Positions 1 through 8,574 are shown, counted from the first letter of the stretch. The stretch is 46,638 nt of DNA from SZUA-378 sp036652815 (GCA_036652815.1 JAVVVE010000020.1:1-46638), one strand, 5' to 3'. Notes: generated from the letters alone by a model not told the origin. Program-made: numbers and translations.

Positions 1-996
1 ATTAATGGTTTTGGCCGTATCGGTCGTCTTGCATTCAGACAAATGTTTGGTGCAGAAGGATATGAAGTAGTAGCAATCAACGATTTAACAAGCCCTGCAA
101 TGTTAGCACACTTGTTAAAATATGACTCTTCACAGGGTAAATACTCAAAGGCAGCAACCGTAGTAGCCGGAGAAGATTCTATCACAGTTGATGGCAAGAC
201 AATTACCATTTACAAAGAAGCAGACGCAAGCAAACTTCCTTGGGGAGAATTAAAAGTAGATGTTGTTCTGGAATGTACAGGCTTCTATACATCCAAAGAA
301 AAAGCTTCTGCACATATTACAGCAGGTGCTCGTAAAGTTGTTATTTCTGCTCCGGCAGGTAATGACCTTCCTACCATCGTTTACAATGTAAACCATAACG
401 TATTAAAAGCATCTGATACTGTTATCTCAGCAGCTTCTTGTACCACTAACTGCTTAGCACCTATGGCAAAAGCATTGAATGATTTAGCTCCGATTCAATC
501 AGGTATCATGAATACGATTCATGCATACACAGGAGATCAGATGATCCTTGACGGACCTCAGAGAAAAGGTGATCTTAGAAGATCCCGCGCAGGAGCTGTT
601 AATATCGTTCCTAACTCAACAGGAGCTGCAAAAGCAATCGGACTTGTTATCCCAGAATTAAACGGCAAGTTAATCGGTGCTGCTCAACGTGTTCCGACCC
701 CTACAGGTTCCACAACGATTCTTATCGCTGTTGTAAAAGGACTTGTTACAGTGGATCAGGTTAATGCAATCATGAAATCACAAGCTACAGAGTCTTTTGA
801 ATACAATACAGACGAGATCGTATCCAGTGATATCGTTGGAAGTACATTTGGATCTATCTTTGATGCAACACAGACTATGGTATCACAGATGGAAGATGGC
901 AATACACAGGTACAAGTTGTATCTTGGTATGACAATGAGAATTCTTACACAAGCCAGATGGTTCGTACCATTAAATACTTCTCTGAGTTAGCATAA
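1..996 (+). CDS. gapA: Glyceraldehyde-3-phosphate dehydrogenase, 5' end missing
   Basis: Converts glyceraldehyde-3-phosphate, NAD and phosphate to 1,3-bisphosphoglycerate in cytosolic glycolysis. The frame is open from base 1 and begins INGFGRIGRLAFR, the Rossmann dinucleotide-binding start, so only about 5 N-terminal residues lie outside the window. The catalytic motif SAASCTTNCLAP carries the nucleophilic Cys at codon 439-441. The stretch VAINDLT has the Asp after the second beta strand that favours NAD over NADP. The C-terminal WYDNENSYTSQMV signature is intact. It is the first gene of a gap-pgk-tpi glycolytic series. The start codon, ribosome binding site and promoter cannot be seen. Confidence 0.98.
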   Translation: MNGFGRIGRLAFRQMFGAEGYEVVAINDLTSPAMLAHLLKYDSSQGKYSKAATVVAGEDSITVDGKTITIYKEADASKLPWGELKVDVVLECTGFYTSKEKASAHITAGARKVVISAPAGNDLPTIVYNVNHNVLKASDTVISAASCTTNCLAPMAKALNDLAPIQSGIMNTIHAYTGDQMILDGPQRKGDLRRSRAGAVNIVPNSTGAAKAIGLVIPELNGKLIGAAQRVPTPTGSTTILIAVVKGLVTVDQVNAIMKSQATESFEYNTDEIVSSDIVGSTFGSIFDATQTMVSQMEDGNTQVQVVSWYDNENSYTSQMVRTIKYFSELA

Positions 997-1033
997 TTAA
1001 AGAAAGTAAATAAGGTAACATAACTAAGACTTT

Positions 1034-1063
1034 ATGGGTCCGGCCTCGTTGGGCCGGGCTCAT
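1034..1063 (+). other. Intercistronic hairpin between gapA and pgk
   Basis: The arms 1034-1045 and 1052-1063 pair over 12 base pairs, two of them G-U, around the loop TCGTTG. The GC-rich core GTCCGGCC/GGCCGGGC stands out in AT-rich sequence. No run of T follows, so an efficient intrinsic terminator is unlikely. An RNA processing or stability element, or a partial attenuator that sets the gapA to pgk ratio, fits better. The role is inferred; the pairing is visible. Confidence 0.6.
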
Positions 1064-1119
1064 TTATGTAAAGGTGATTATCATAAAATCACAGAATCAT
1101 ATTAAAGGAGGCAATACAG

Positions 1120-2325
1120 ATGCTCAATAAGAAATCAGTAGATGATATCAATGTAAAAGGAAAAAGAGTTTTATGCAGATGTGACTTCAATGTGCCGTTA
1201 AAGGATGGTGTAATTACAGATGTGAATCGTTTGACTGCAGCACTTCCTACGATTAAAAAATTAGTTCAGGATGGCGGAAAAGTAATCCTTTGTTCTCATC
1301 TGGGAAAACCTAAGGGAGAGCCAAAGCCGGAATTATCACTTGCACCCGTAGCGAAGGAATTAACAAAATTATTAGGACAAGAAGTAAAGTTTGCAGCAGA
1401 TCCGGAAGTAGTCGGAACAAACGCAAAAGCAGCCGTAGCAGCGATGCAGGACGGAGATGTGATTTTACTGGAAAATACACGTTATAGAATCGAAGAAACT
1501 AAGAATGGAGAAGCTTTCTCCAAAGAATTAGCTTCTTTATGCGATGTTTTTGTAAATGATGCATTTGGAACTGCTCACAGAGCACACTGCTCTAATGTGG
1601 GTGTCAGCCAGCTGGTAGATACTGCAGTAGTAGGTTACTTAATGCAAAAAGAGATTGATTTCTTAGGCAATGCAGTTGATAAACCGGTAAGACCTTTTGT
1701 TGCTATCTTAGGCGGTGCCAAAGTTGCTGATAAATTAAATGTAATCTCTAATCTCTTGGATAAATGCGATACTTTGATTATTGGTGGAGGTATGGCTTAT
1801 ACTTTCTTAAAAGCAAAAGGCTATGAGATCGGTACTTCACTTGTAGATGAAGAAAAAGTAGCTTATTGTGCAGAGATGATGGAAAAAGCAGAGAAACTCG
1901 GCAAAAAGTTATTATTACCTGTTGATACTACGATTACCAAAGAATTTCCTAATCCAATTGATGCTAAAGTAGATGTGCAAGTAGTAGATTCTGATAAGAT
2001 CCCGGCAGATATGATGGGATTGGATATCGGTACCAAGACAGCAGCACTCTATGCAGAGGCAGTGAGATCTGCAAAGACAGTTGTATGGAATGGACCAATG
2101 GGTGTGTTCGAGAACCCGATTCTGGCAGCAGGTACCATTGCAGTAGCAAAAGCATTGGCTGAGACAGATGCGACTACCATTATCGGTGGTGGTGATTCCG
2201 CAGCAGCCGTGAACCAATTAGGCTTCGGCGATAAGATGACACATATTTCAACAGGTGGTGGTGCTTCCTTAGAGTTCTTAGAAGGCAAAGAATTACCGGG
2301 TGTTGTAGCAGCAAACGATAAATAA
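1120..2325 (+). CDS. pgk: Phosphoglycerate kinase
   Basis: Transfers the acyl phosphate of 1,3-bisphosphoglycerate to ADP, the first ATP-yielding step of glycolysis, in the cytosol. The protein is 401 aa, close to the bacterial norm of about 395-400. Visible family motifs are the N-terminal RCDFNVPLKDG, SHLGKPKG, the hinge-side GGAKVADKLNVI, GGGMAYTFL and the C-terminal nucleotide loop GGGDSAAAV. The ATG at 1120 follows AAAGGAGG at 1104-1112 with good spacing. It lies 123 bp after gapA across a hairpin and 35 bp before tpiA, so the three probably share a transcript. Nothing is missing. Confidence 0.98.
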   Translation: MLNKKSVDDINVKGKRVLCRCDFNVPLKDGVITDVNRLTAALPTIKKLVQDGGKVILCSHLGKPKGEPKPELSLAPVAKELTKLLGQEVKFAADPEVVGTNAKAAVAAMQDGDVILLENTRYRIEETKNGEAFSKELASLCDVFVNDAFGTAHRAHCSNVGVSQLVDTAVVGYLMQKEIDFLGNAVDKPVRPFVAILGGAKVADKLNVISNLLDKCDTLIIGGGMAYTFLKAKGYEIGTSLVDEEKVAYCAEMMEKAEKLGKKLLLPVDTTITKEFPNPIDAKVDVQVVDSDKIPADMMGLDIGTKTAALYAEAVRSAKTVVWNGPMGVFENPILAAGTIAVAKALAETDATTIIGGGDSAAAVNQLGFGDKMTHISTGGGASLEFLEGKELPGVVAANDK

Positions 2326-2360
2326 ACATAGAACCAATCAGAAAATAGGAGAATAAAACC

Positions 2361-3110
2361 ATGGCAAGAAAGAAAATTATAGCAGGCAACTGGAAGATGA
2401 ATATGACTCCAAGCCAAACAGTAGAATTGATCCAGACTTTAAAACCATTAGTAGCAACCAAGGATGCAGACGTTGTATTCTGTGTTCCGGCTATTGATAT
2501 TATCCCGGCATTGGAAGCAGCAAAAGGTTCTAACATCGAGATCGGTGCTGAGAATATGTATTTTGAAGAAAAAGGTGCTTATACAGGCGAGATATCACCT
2601 GAGATGTTGACCGATGTTGGCGTGAAATACGTTATTATTGGACATTCAGAGAGAAGAGAATACTTTGCAGAGACAGATGAAACTGTTAATAAAAAAGTAT
2701 TAAAAGCATATGAGCATAATATCACACCTATCGTATGTTGTGGTGAGACTTTGGCACAGAGAGAGCAGGGAGTTACAATTGACTGGATTCGCAAACAAAT
2801 CAAAATTGCATTCCTCAATGTAACGGCAGACCAGGCCAAGAGTGCAGTCATCGCTTATGAGCCAATCTGGGCTATTGGAACAGGAAAAGTTGCTACAACA
2901 CAGCAGGCACAAGAAGTTTGTGCAGCGATTCGTGTATGTATCAAAGAAGTATATGATGAAGCAACCGCAGCATCTATCCGTATCCAGTATGGCGGTTCTG
3001 TATCTGCATCCAGTGCAGCAGAATTGTTTGCACAGGCAGACATCGACGGTGGACTCGTTGGTGGAGCAGCTTTGAAACCGGATTTCGGTAAGATCGTAAA
3101 TTACAAATAA
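2361..3110 (+). CDS. tpiA: Triosephosphate isomerase
   Basis: Interconverts dihydroxyacetone phosphate and glyceraldehyde-3-phosphate. The 249-aa length is standard for this TIM-barrel enzyme. The catalytic residues are present: Lys12 in GNWKMN, His95 in IIGHSERR and Glu167 in AYEPIWAIGTGK. The phosphate-binding loops GGSVS and DGGLVGGAAL are near the C terminus. The start is set by AGGAGA at about 2347 ahead of ATG 2361. It is the last gene of the gapA-pgk-tpiA run, and a strong terminator begins 17 bp after its stop. The phosphoglycerate mutase often found next in this series is absent here. Confidence 0.98.
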   Translation: MARKKIIAGNWKMNMTPSQTVELIQTLKPLVATKDADVVFCVPAIDIIPALEAAKGSNIEIGAENMYFEEKGAYTGEISPEMLTDVGVKYVIIGHSERREYFAETDETVNKKVLKAYEHNITPIVCCGETLAQREQGVTIDWIRKQIKIAFLNVTADQAKSAVIAYEPIWAIGTGKVATTQQAQEVCAAIRVCIKEVYDEATAASIRIQYGGSVSASSAAELFAQADIDGGLVGGAALKPDFGKIVNYK

Positions 3111-3126
3111 ATAAAATTATTTTATA

Positions 3127-3169
3127 AAAAACAGCCATCGTTGTTATCACAAGGATGGCTGTTTTTTTA
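3127..3169. terminator. Bidirectional intrinsic terminator after tpiA
   Basis: AACAGCCATC at 3131-3140 pairs perfectly with GATGGCTGTT at 3155-3164. The stem is extended by A-T pairs (3127-3130 with 3165-3168) and followed by a T run. Because A runs precede the stem, it also reads as a terminator on the reverse strand. It sits between the convergent tpiA and the acetyltransferase gene. Confidence 0.92.
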
Positions 3170-3200
3170 TCTCTCTATTTTAGAATGGAAACAAAAGGTG

Positions 3201-3812
3201 TTAAATCCATAATGAAATATCTTTCTCGATGGTTTCGGCAGAGAAAACAGTATGATATAAGTCCCATAGTTTTGCAACCATCACTTCATCTTGTGGAGGA
3301 GCTTGATTAGATAAGAATAATATCTTATATTCCACACCAAATTGTTTACCATAAAGAGCAGTATCTACAACATGATGAGCAAAATAGAAGTCAATACGTT
3401 TTTGGCGAATCTGTTTCTTCGAAATATCTTCTGTGCCTGCAGGGTCTTCTACTTCTAAGAAGACGCCATCCAGAGCAGGAGAACCGGAACTGGCTAGGTC
3501 AGCCAGCCAGGTGTCTGTCAGACGTTCTAAGAAAATACCACCGACACCCAAGCTCCTATAAGGTTTCAGAACTGCATAATAGTCCAGTAAGGCATAGGAA
3601 GAGCAGGGTATGGTAATATAAAAAGCATAAGCCAATAGTTCCTCCTCATGATATAATCCCAGCCCTTTGTAGATTCCATCTGTATACATTTTCTGCATAT
3701 GCTCCAACTTCTTTAATTCATTTGCCGGAAAATGTTCTTTCAAATAAGGCTCATACAGATTAGCCATATCCTCTATCGATAATTCTTTTATTTGTATATT
3801 CTCTGCATCCAT
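3201..3812 (-). CDS. GNAT-family acetyltransferase
   Basis: Probably moves an acetyl group from acetyl-CoA to an unknown acceptor in the cytosol. The acetyl-CoA pyrophosphate loop is visible as YRSLGVGGIFLERL, in the R-x-x-G-x-G pattern of GNAT motif A. It is preceded by strands rich in Leu/Tyr (LLAYAFYITIP, YALLDYYAVL) as in the fold. The protein is 203 aa from ATG 3812, which has AGGA about 11 nt upstream; the frame stays open 17 codons further to an ATG at 3863, but that one has no ribosome binding site. It stands alone, divergent from rqcH and convergent with tpiA, so context does not suggest a substrate. Confidence 0.75.
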   Translation of the reverse strand: MDAENIQIKELSIEDMANLYEPYLKEHFPANELKKLEHMQKMYTDGIYKGLGLYHEEELLAYAFYITIPCSSYALLDYYAVLKPYRSLGVGGIFLERLTDTWLADLASSGSPALDGVFLEVEDPAGTEDISKKQIRQKRIDFYFAHHVVDTALYGKQFGVEYKILFLSNQAPPQDEVMVAKLWDLYHTVFSAETIEKDISLWI

Positions 3813-3972
3813 GGTATTCTTATTCCTATCTTTTTTGTATGGTTTTCTTTTCCTCCATATCATACAGATACTTCGCCGTTTTGTAAAGTCTTATAGGGAA
3901 AAACACTGGCACAAATGATGCAGATGTAGTAACATAGCGGATAGGAATAGAAAGAACAGGAAAGGAGTCACC

Positions 3973-5712
3973 ATGGCTTTTGATGGAATTACCATAGCGA
4001 ATGTAGTGAAAGAATGTAAAGAAAGATTACTTGGGGGAAGAATCTATAAGATTGCGCAGCCTGAGAAGGATGAACTGCTATTGACCATCAAGGTAAATGC
4101 AGGACAGCAATATAGACTCTTGATCTCGGCGGATGCATCCCTGCCACTTATTTATCTGACTGATAAGAATAAGCCAAGCCCGATGACTGCTCCTAATTTC
4201 TGCATGCTGTTACGTAAGCATCTGCAAAATGCAAGAATTGTGGATATTACACAACCGGGATTGGAGCGAATCGTCAGAATAGAAGTAGAACATCTTAATG
4301 AATTAGGCGATGTCTGCCATAAGTTTCTTGTGGTTGAGATTATGGGAAAACACAGTAATATTATTTTTTGCGATGAGTTGGATACTATTATTGACAGTAT
4401 AAAACACATCTCCGGAATGGTGAGCTCTGTGAGAGAGGTACTGCCCGGCAGACAGTATTTTATACCGGATACACAGGCTAAGAAAAATCCGTATCATGTG
4501 ACAGCAAATGACTTTAAAGAGGAATTAACAAAACATTCTATGCCTGTATACAAGGCACTGTATAGCTCCTTTACCGGCATATCACCGGTGGCTGCCAATG
4601 AGATCTGCTATCGCGCGGGCGTGGAAGCAGCATTGACGACCGATGCCTGTGCCTTGGACCAATTGGAGGCATTATATACAGTGTTCTGCGAGATGCTGCA
4701 ATCAGTCGCGGCGGGTAATTTCACGCCCAATATCATCTACGAAGCTTCGATACCGGTAGAATATGCGGCGATACCACTTACGATCTTTTGCAGCGATGAA
4801 ACTTTCGTCTATGCAACGATGTCTGAACTTTTGGAACATTATTATGAAGAGAAGAATACGATTACACGGATACGGCAAAAATCAGTCGACTTACGTCATG
4901 TCGTACAGACGGCATTAGAACGCAATATAAAAAAATATGACTTACAGCTCAAGCAGATGCATGACACAGAGAAGAAAGATCAATACCGCATTTATGGAGA
5001 ACTATTGCATACTTATGGCTATAGTGTGGAGACCGGAGCTAAATCGATGGAAGCATTGAATTATTATGATAATACGATGCTTAAGATACCGCTTGACCCA
5101 CAACTGAGTGCAGGCGAGAATGCCAAACGATATTTTGATAAATATGGAAAGCTAAAACGAACGGTTGAAGCACTGACGACTCTGACGAAAGAAACTAAGT
5201 CAGAGATAGATCATTTACAGTCCATCTCTGCTGCATTGGATATTGCATTACAGGAAGAGGATTTGGTACAGATTAAAGAAGAATTGACCCAGAGCGGATA
5301 TATCAGAAGAAAAGGTAATGTAAAAAAAGTTAAAGTTACCAGTAAACCCTTTCATTATATCAGCAGAGATGGGTTCGATATCTACGTAGGAAAGAATAAT
5401 TTCCAGAATGAAGAATTGACTTTTCAGATAGCAGTCGGCAATGACTGGTGGTTCCATGCAAAAGGAATCCCCGGGTCTCATGTTATCGTAAGATCAAATG
5501 GAAAGACACCGCCCAATACGACTTTTGAGGATGCGGGCAGATTGGCGGCACATTATTCAAAAGGAATCGGGCAGAAAAAGATAGAGATCGATTATACGGA
5601 GAAGAAAAATGTTAAAAAACCAAGTGGTGGGAAACCCGGTTTTGTTATATACTACACCAATTATTCTATGATGATCGATTCGGATATTACAAGAATTAAT
5701 CCCGCTCCTTGA
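3973..5712 (+). CDS. rqcH: Rqc2/RqcH-type ribosome quality control protein (NFACT)
   Basis: RqcH binds obstructed 50S subunits and recruits tRNA-Ala so that C-terminal alanine tails mark stalled peptides for degradation. Older annotations call it fibronectin-binding protein. The 579 aa show the NFACT-N domain from MAFDGITIANVVKECKE, central helix-hairpin-helix and coiled-coil parts at about 200-440, and the NFACT-R domain near 455-575 with NDWWFHAKGIPGSHVI and the Lys/Gly-rich KKPSGGKPGFVIYYT. In B. subtilis an Asp97-Arg98 pair is needed for tailing; here the aligned pair is Glu98-Arg99 in GLERIV. ATG 3973 follows AAAGGAG. The place ahead of yicC-remA matches yloA in Bacillus. Confidence 0.93.
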   Translation: MAFDGITIANVVKECKERLLGGRIYKIAQPEKDELLLTIKVNAGQQYRLLISADASLPLIYLTDKNKPSPMTAPNFCMLLRKHLQNARIVDITQPGLERIVRIEVEHLNELGDVCHKFLVVEIMGKHSNIIFCDELDTIIDSIKHISGMVSSVREVLPGRQYFIPDTQAKKNPYHVTANDFKEELTKHSMPVYKALYSSFTGISPVAANEICYRAGVEAALTTDACALDQLEALYTVFCEMLQSVAAGNFTPNIIYEASIPVEYAAIPLTIFCSDETFVYATMSELLEHYYEEKNTITRIRQKSVDLRHVVQTALERNIKKYDLQLKQMHDTEKKDQYRIYGELLHTYGYSVETGAKSMEALNYYDNTMLKIPLDPQLSAGENAKRYFDKYGKLKRTVEALTTLTKETKSEIDHLQSISAALDIALQEEDLVQIKEELTQSGYIRRKGNVKKVKVTSKPFHYISRDGFDIYVGKNNFQNEELTFQIAVGNDWWFHAKGIPGSHVIVRSNGKTPPNTTFEDAGRLAAHYSKGIGQKKIEIDYTEKKNVKKPSGGKPGFVIYYTNYSMMIDSDITRINPAP

Positions 5713-5737
5713 CGGTAGTTCATCCTTGCATTATAAT
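5709..5737 (+). promoter_or_regulatory. Sigma-A promoter of the yicC-remA-rpoZ-rimO-pgsA-cinA operon
   Basis: TTGACG at 5709-5714 and a perfect TATAAT at 5732-5737 are separated by 17 bp. The -35 box overlaps the rqcH stop codon. Transcription should begin near 5744, just at the left edge of the dyad at 5748-5762. It is the only strong promoter I see before the next seven genes. Confidence 0.82.
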
Positions 5738-5747
5738 ATATAAGTAT

Positions 5748-5762
5748 GTTGTCTTAGACAAC
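5748..5762. promoter_or_regulatory. Perfect 15-nt dyad at the start site of the yicC operon, candidate operator
   Basis: GTTGTCT, a single T, then AGACAAC form a perfect inverted repeat placed about 11 bp downstream of the TATAAT box. With a one-base centre it cannot fold into a proper RNA hairpin of full length, so a protein-binding DNA site is the simpler reading. The binding protein is unknown; function is inferred. Confidence 0.55.
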
Positions 5763-5778
5763 GGATAGGAGCAGACCC

Positions 5779-6657
5779 ATGATTAAGAGCATGACAGGAT
5801 TCGGGAGATGCGAAATAACCGATGAAAACCGTAAATATACGGTTGAACTAAAATCAGTCAATCACAGATACTTAGATACGAATATTAAGATGCCTAAGAA
5901 ACTCAACTTTTTTGAATCTTCCATCAGAGGATTACTGAAACAATATATTCAAAGGGGAAAAGTAGATGTATTTATTACCTATGAGGATTATGGCGAGTGC
6001 GATGTAAGGATTAAGTATAATCCGGAAGTAGCCAAAGAATATATGGCTTATCTGCAGCAGATGTCTAAAGAGTTCCAGTTGGAGAATGATGTCCATATTT
6101 CTTCGTTATCGAGATATCCCGAAGTATTTACGTTAGAAGAGCAGACGGCAGATGAAGAAGCAATCTGGAAGGGATTGAAGAGAACGATTGAAGGAGCAGC
6201 AGAAGCTTTTGTACAGACGAGGGTCACAGAGGGAGAGCATTTATTACAGGATTTACTGGATAAACTGCAGGCGATGTCAGAACTGATTTGCTATATTAAA
6301 GAGCGTTCCCCACAGATTGTTGCGGATTATCAATCAAAATTGCAGGATAAAGTGAAAGAATTGATGGCAGATACGACCATCGATGACAACCGTTTGCTGA
6401 TGGAAGTCACGCTTTTTGCAGATAAGGTATGTGTGGATGAAGAAATAGTTCGCTTACAGAGTCATATAGAGACAACTAAGAATACTTTATTAGAAGGCGG
6501 CAGTATCGGACGTAAATTGGATTTTATTGCACAGGAGATGAACCGAGAGGCAAATACTATCCTCTCCAAAGCGACAGATATTGAGATTTCTAATCGGGCG
6601 ATTGAACTAAAGACAGAGATAGAAAAGGTCAGAGAACAGATTCAGAACATAGAATAG
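5779..6657 (+). CDS. yicC: YicC/YloC-family endoribonuclease
   Basis: Members of this family are cytosolic endoribonucleases linked to RNA turnover and stationary-phase survival. The 292-aa length is typical. The family opening IKSMTGFGR is intact, followed by the conserved VELKSVNHRYLD and GKVDVFI of the N-terminal domain. The C-terminal DUF1732 part has acidic motifs (ADKVCVDEEIVRL), GRKLDFIAQEMNREANT and a helical end, LKTEIEKVREQI. ATG 5779 follows AGGAGC with normal spacing. It is the first gene after the 5709 promoter and is 19 bp from remA, an order shared with B. subtilis yloC-remA. Confidence 0.93.
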   Translation: MIKSMTGFGRCEITDENRKYTVELKSVNHRYLDTNIKMPKKLNFFESSIRGLLKQYIQRGKVDVFITYEDYGECDVRIKYNPEVAKEYMAYLQQMSKEFQLENDVHISSLSRYPEVFTLEEQTADEEAIWKGLKRTIEGAAEAFVQTRVTEGEHLLQDLLDKLQAMSELICYIKERSPQIVADYQSKLQDKVKELMADTTIDDNRLLMEVTLFADKVCVDEEIVRLQSHIETTKNTLLEGGSIGRKLDFIAQEMNREANTILSKATDIEISNRAIELKTEIEKVREQIQNIE

Positions 6658-6676
6658 CTGAATCGGGAGTCATATT

Positions 6677-6997
6677 ATGAATAGATTAATCCACATCGGA
6701 TTCGGTAATATTGTGAATACGAGTAAGATAATAGCTATAGTAAGTCCGGAGTCAGCACCTGTGAAACGTATGGTGCAAAAGGCGAGAGAAGCAGGTATGA
6801 CAATTGATGCAACGCAGGGACGAAAGACAAAGGCAGTATTGGTAATGGAAAACAGCCAATTGGTTTTATCAGCATTATTACCAGATACCATTGCTAATCG
6901 GGCACAAGCAGAGAATGATACTAATAAATCGGTTTCCAATACCGAGTTTATACAATCAAACAGAGAAGATTCAGAGAATCTTTCAGAAGGAGAATAA
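6677..6997 (+). CDS. remA: RemA-like DNA-binding regulator (DUF370)
   Basis: In Bacillus RemA binds DNA as a ring-like oligomer and activates biofilm matrix operons. The core here is typical: LIHIGFGNIVNTSKIIAIVS, then PESAPVKRMVQKAREAGM, the basic TQGRKTKAVLVM and SQLVLSALLPDTIANR. At 106 aa it is longer than the usual 85-95; the extra Asn/Ser/Glu-rich tail (about residues 85-106) looks disordered. ATG 6677 follows GGGAG. Its 3' end carries the ribosome binding site of rpoZ, whose ATG is 4 bp after the stop. What it regulates in this organism is not shown by the sequence. Confidence 0.92.
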   Translation: MNRLIHIGFGNIVNTSKIIAIVSPESAPVKRMVQKAREAGMTIDATQGRKTKAVLVMENSQLVLSALLPDTIANRAQAENDTNKSVSNTEFIQSNREDSENLSEGE

Positions 6998-7000
6998 AAT

Positions 7001-7237
7001 ATGTTACATCCATCTTACACAGATTTAATGGCAGTTGTAAACAGTGAGGTTGAAAAAGGAGATGATTTGGTTGTCAATAGCAGATATTCTATTGTTATGG
7101 CTACTTCAAAGAGAGCAAGACAGTTGATCTCGGGAGAAGACGCTTATATAGATGCGACAGGTAAGAAACCATTATCCATCGCCGTAGAAGAATTAAATCA
7201 GGGTAAAATTAAGATTACCGGCGTAGAAGAAGAGTAA
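7001..7237 (+). CDS. rpoZ: RNA polymerase omega subunit
   Basis: Small subunit that supports folding and assembly of the beta-prime subunit. It is 78 aa, normal for Firmicutes. It begins MLHPSYTDLM and contains the family core SRYSIVMATSKRARQLI and KPLSIAVEELNQGKIKI. The ribosome binding site AGAAGGAGA lies within the end of remA, so the two are likely coupled. In Bacillus and many Clostridia guanylate kinase (gmk) sits between these two genes; here only 3 bases separate them. rimO starts 3 bases after its stop. Confidence 0.95.
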   Translation: MLHPSYTDLMAVVNSEVEKGDDLVVNSRYSIVMATSKRARQLISGEDAYIDATGKKPLSIAVEELNQGKIKITGVEEE

Positions 7238-7239
7238 GT

Positions 7240-8574
7240 ATGAATATATTATTTATATCTTTGGGATGTGATAAGAATCTGGTGGATTCAGAAGTAATGT
7301 TGGGGATGCTGGCAGATAAAGGCTATTCCTTTACGATGGATGAGACACTGGCAGATGTGATTGTCGTTAATACCTGCTGTTTTATTGGAGATGCCAAGGA
7401 AGAGAGTATTAATACGATTCTTGAGATGGCAGAGCAGAAGCAGACTGGGGTCTGTAAAGCATTGATTGTATCCGGCTGTCTGGCACAGCGTTATGCACAG
7501 GAGATGCAGACCGAGATTCCCGAAGTGGATGCGATCATCGGAACAACGGCGATTGATACGATTGTAGATACTATAGAACAGGTATTACAGGGGCACAAGG
7601 AGAATCATCTATCAGATATTAATGCACTTCCGATCCATGGGAAAAGGAGAATCGTTACAACCGGTGGACATTATGCCTATTTAAAGATAGCAGAAGGATG
7701 CGATAAACATTGCACCTATTGCATTATCCCTACGGTTCGGGGTAACTACAGAAGTATTCCGATGGAGAGCCTGGTTGCAGAGGCACAGAGGCTGGTATCA
7801 GATGGTGTACAAGAGCTTATTTTAGTTGCACAGGAGACAACTCTATATGGTACAGATCTCTATGGAGAGAAGAGCCTGCCACAGCTATTGCATCGTTTAT
7901 GTGAGATAAAAGAGCTGCATTGGATTCGTATTCTATACTGTTATCCGGAAGAGATTACAGAAGAACTGATTCAAACGATAAAGACGGAACCTAAGATATG
8001 CCATTATCTTGATATGCCGATTCAACATGCAGCGGATTCTATTCTGACAAGAATGGGACGACATACCAATCAGGAAGAACTAAGAGCGATTATAAGAAAA
8101 CTTCGCGTGGAGATTCCGGATATTTGTATTAGGACAACACTGATTACAGGATTCCCGGGCGAAACGGAAGCGGATCATGAGACGCTGAAGCAATTTATCG
8201 ACGAGATGGAATTTGACCGTCTTGGAGTATTCTCTTATTCTCCGGAGGAAGATACACCGGCGGCTGCGATGGCGGAACAAGTTCCGGAAGAGATCAAGGA
8301 ACAGCGCAAAGCAGAACTTATGGAATTACAGCAGGAAATAGCATTTGAACGTGCTGAAATGATGATTGGTACTGAAATAGAGGCAATGGTAGAAGGAAAA
8401 CTGACAGAGGAAGATGCCTATCTTACCAGAACTTATAAAGATGCTCCTAATGTGGATGGCTGCTTGTTTGTGCATACCCAGAAGGAACTTATCACAGGGG
8501 ATTATCTCAAGGTAAGAGTCACAGGCTCTTACGAATATGATTTGATAGGAGAAATTGATGAATTTACCGAATAA
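7240..8574 (+). CDS. rimO: Ribosomal protein S12 methylthiotransferase RimO
   Basis: Radical-SAM enzyme that adds a methylthio group to the conserved Asp of ribosomal protein S12. The 444 aa show the UPF0004 domain with cluster-binding Cys10 (SLGCDKNLVDSE, diagnostic for RimO over MiaB), Cys46/47 and Cys80. The radical-SAM triad is Cys153, Cys157 and Cys160 in GCDKHCTYCIIP. A C-terminal TRAM domain covers about 375-440. ATG 7240 is nearly fused to the rpoZ stop, suggesting coupled translation. The end overlaps the start of pgsA by 17 bp. Confidence 0.96.
   Translation: MNILFISLGCDKNLVDSEVMLGMLADKGYSFTMDETLADVIVVNTCCFIGDAKEESINTILEMAEQKQTGVCKALIVSGCLAQRYAQEMQTEIPEVDAIIGTTAIDTIVDTIEQVLQGHKENHLSDINALPIHGKRRIVTTGGHYAYLKIAEGCDKHCTYCIIPTVRGNYRSIPMESLVAEAQRLVSDGVQELILVAQETTLYGTDLYGEKSLPQLLHRLCEIKELHWIRILYCYPEEITEELIQTIKTEPKICHYLDMPIQHAADSILTRMGRHTNQEELRAIIRKLRVEIPDICIRTTLITGFPGETEADHETLKQFIDEMEFDRLGVFSYSPEEDTPAAAMAEQVPEEIKEQRKAELMELQQEIAFERAEMMIGTEIEAMVEGKLTEEDAYLTRTYKDAPNVDGCLFVHTQKELITGDYLKVRVTGSYEYDLIGEIDEFTE

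Noticed and set aside
2049..2536. Overlapping reverse-strand open frames across pgk and tpiA
   Set aside because: Both forward genes are certain and full length; the reverse frames lack start signals and recognisable features.
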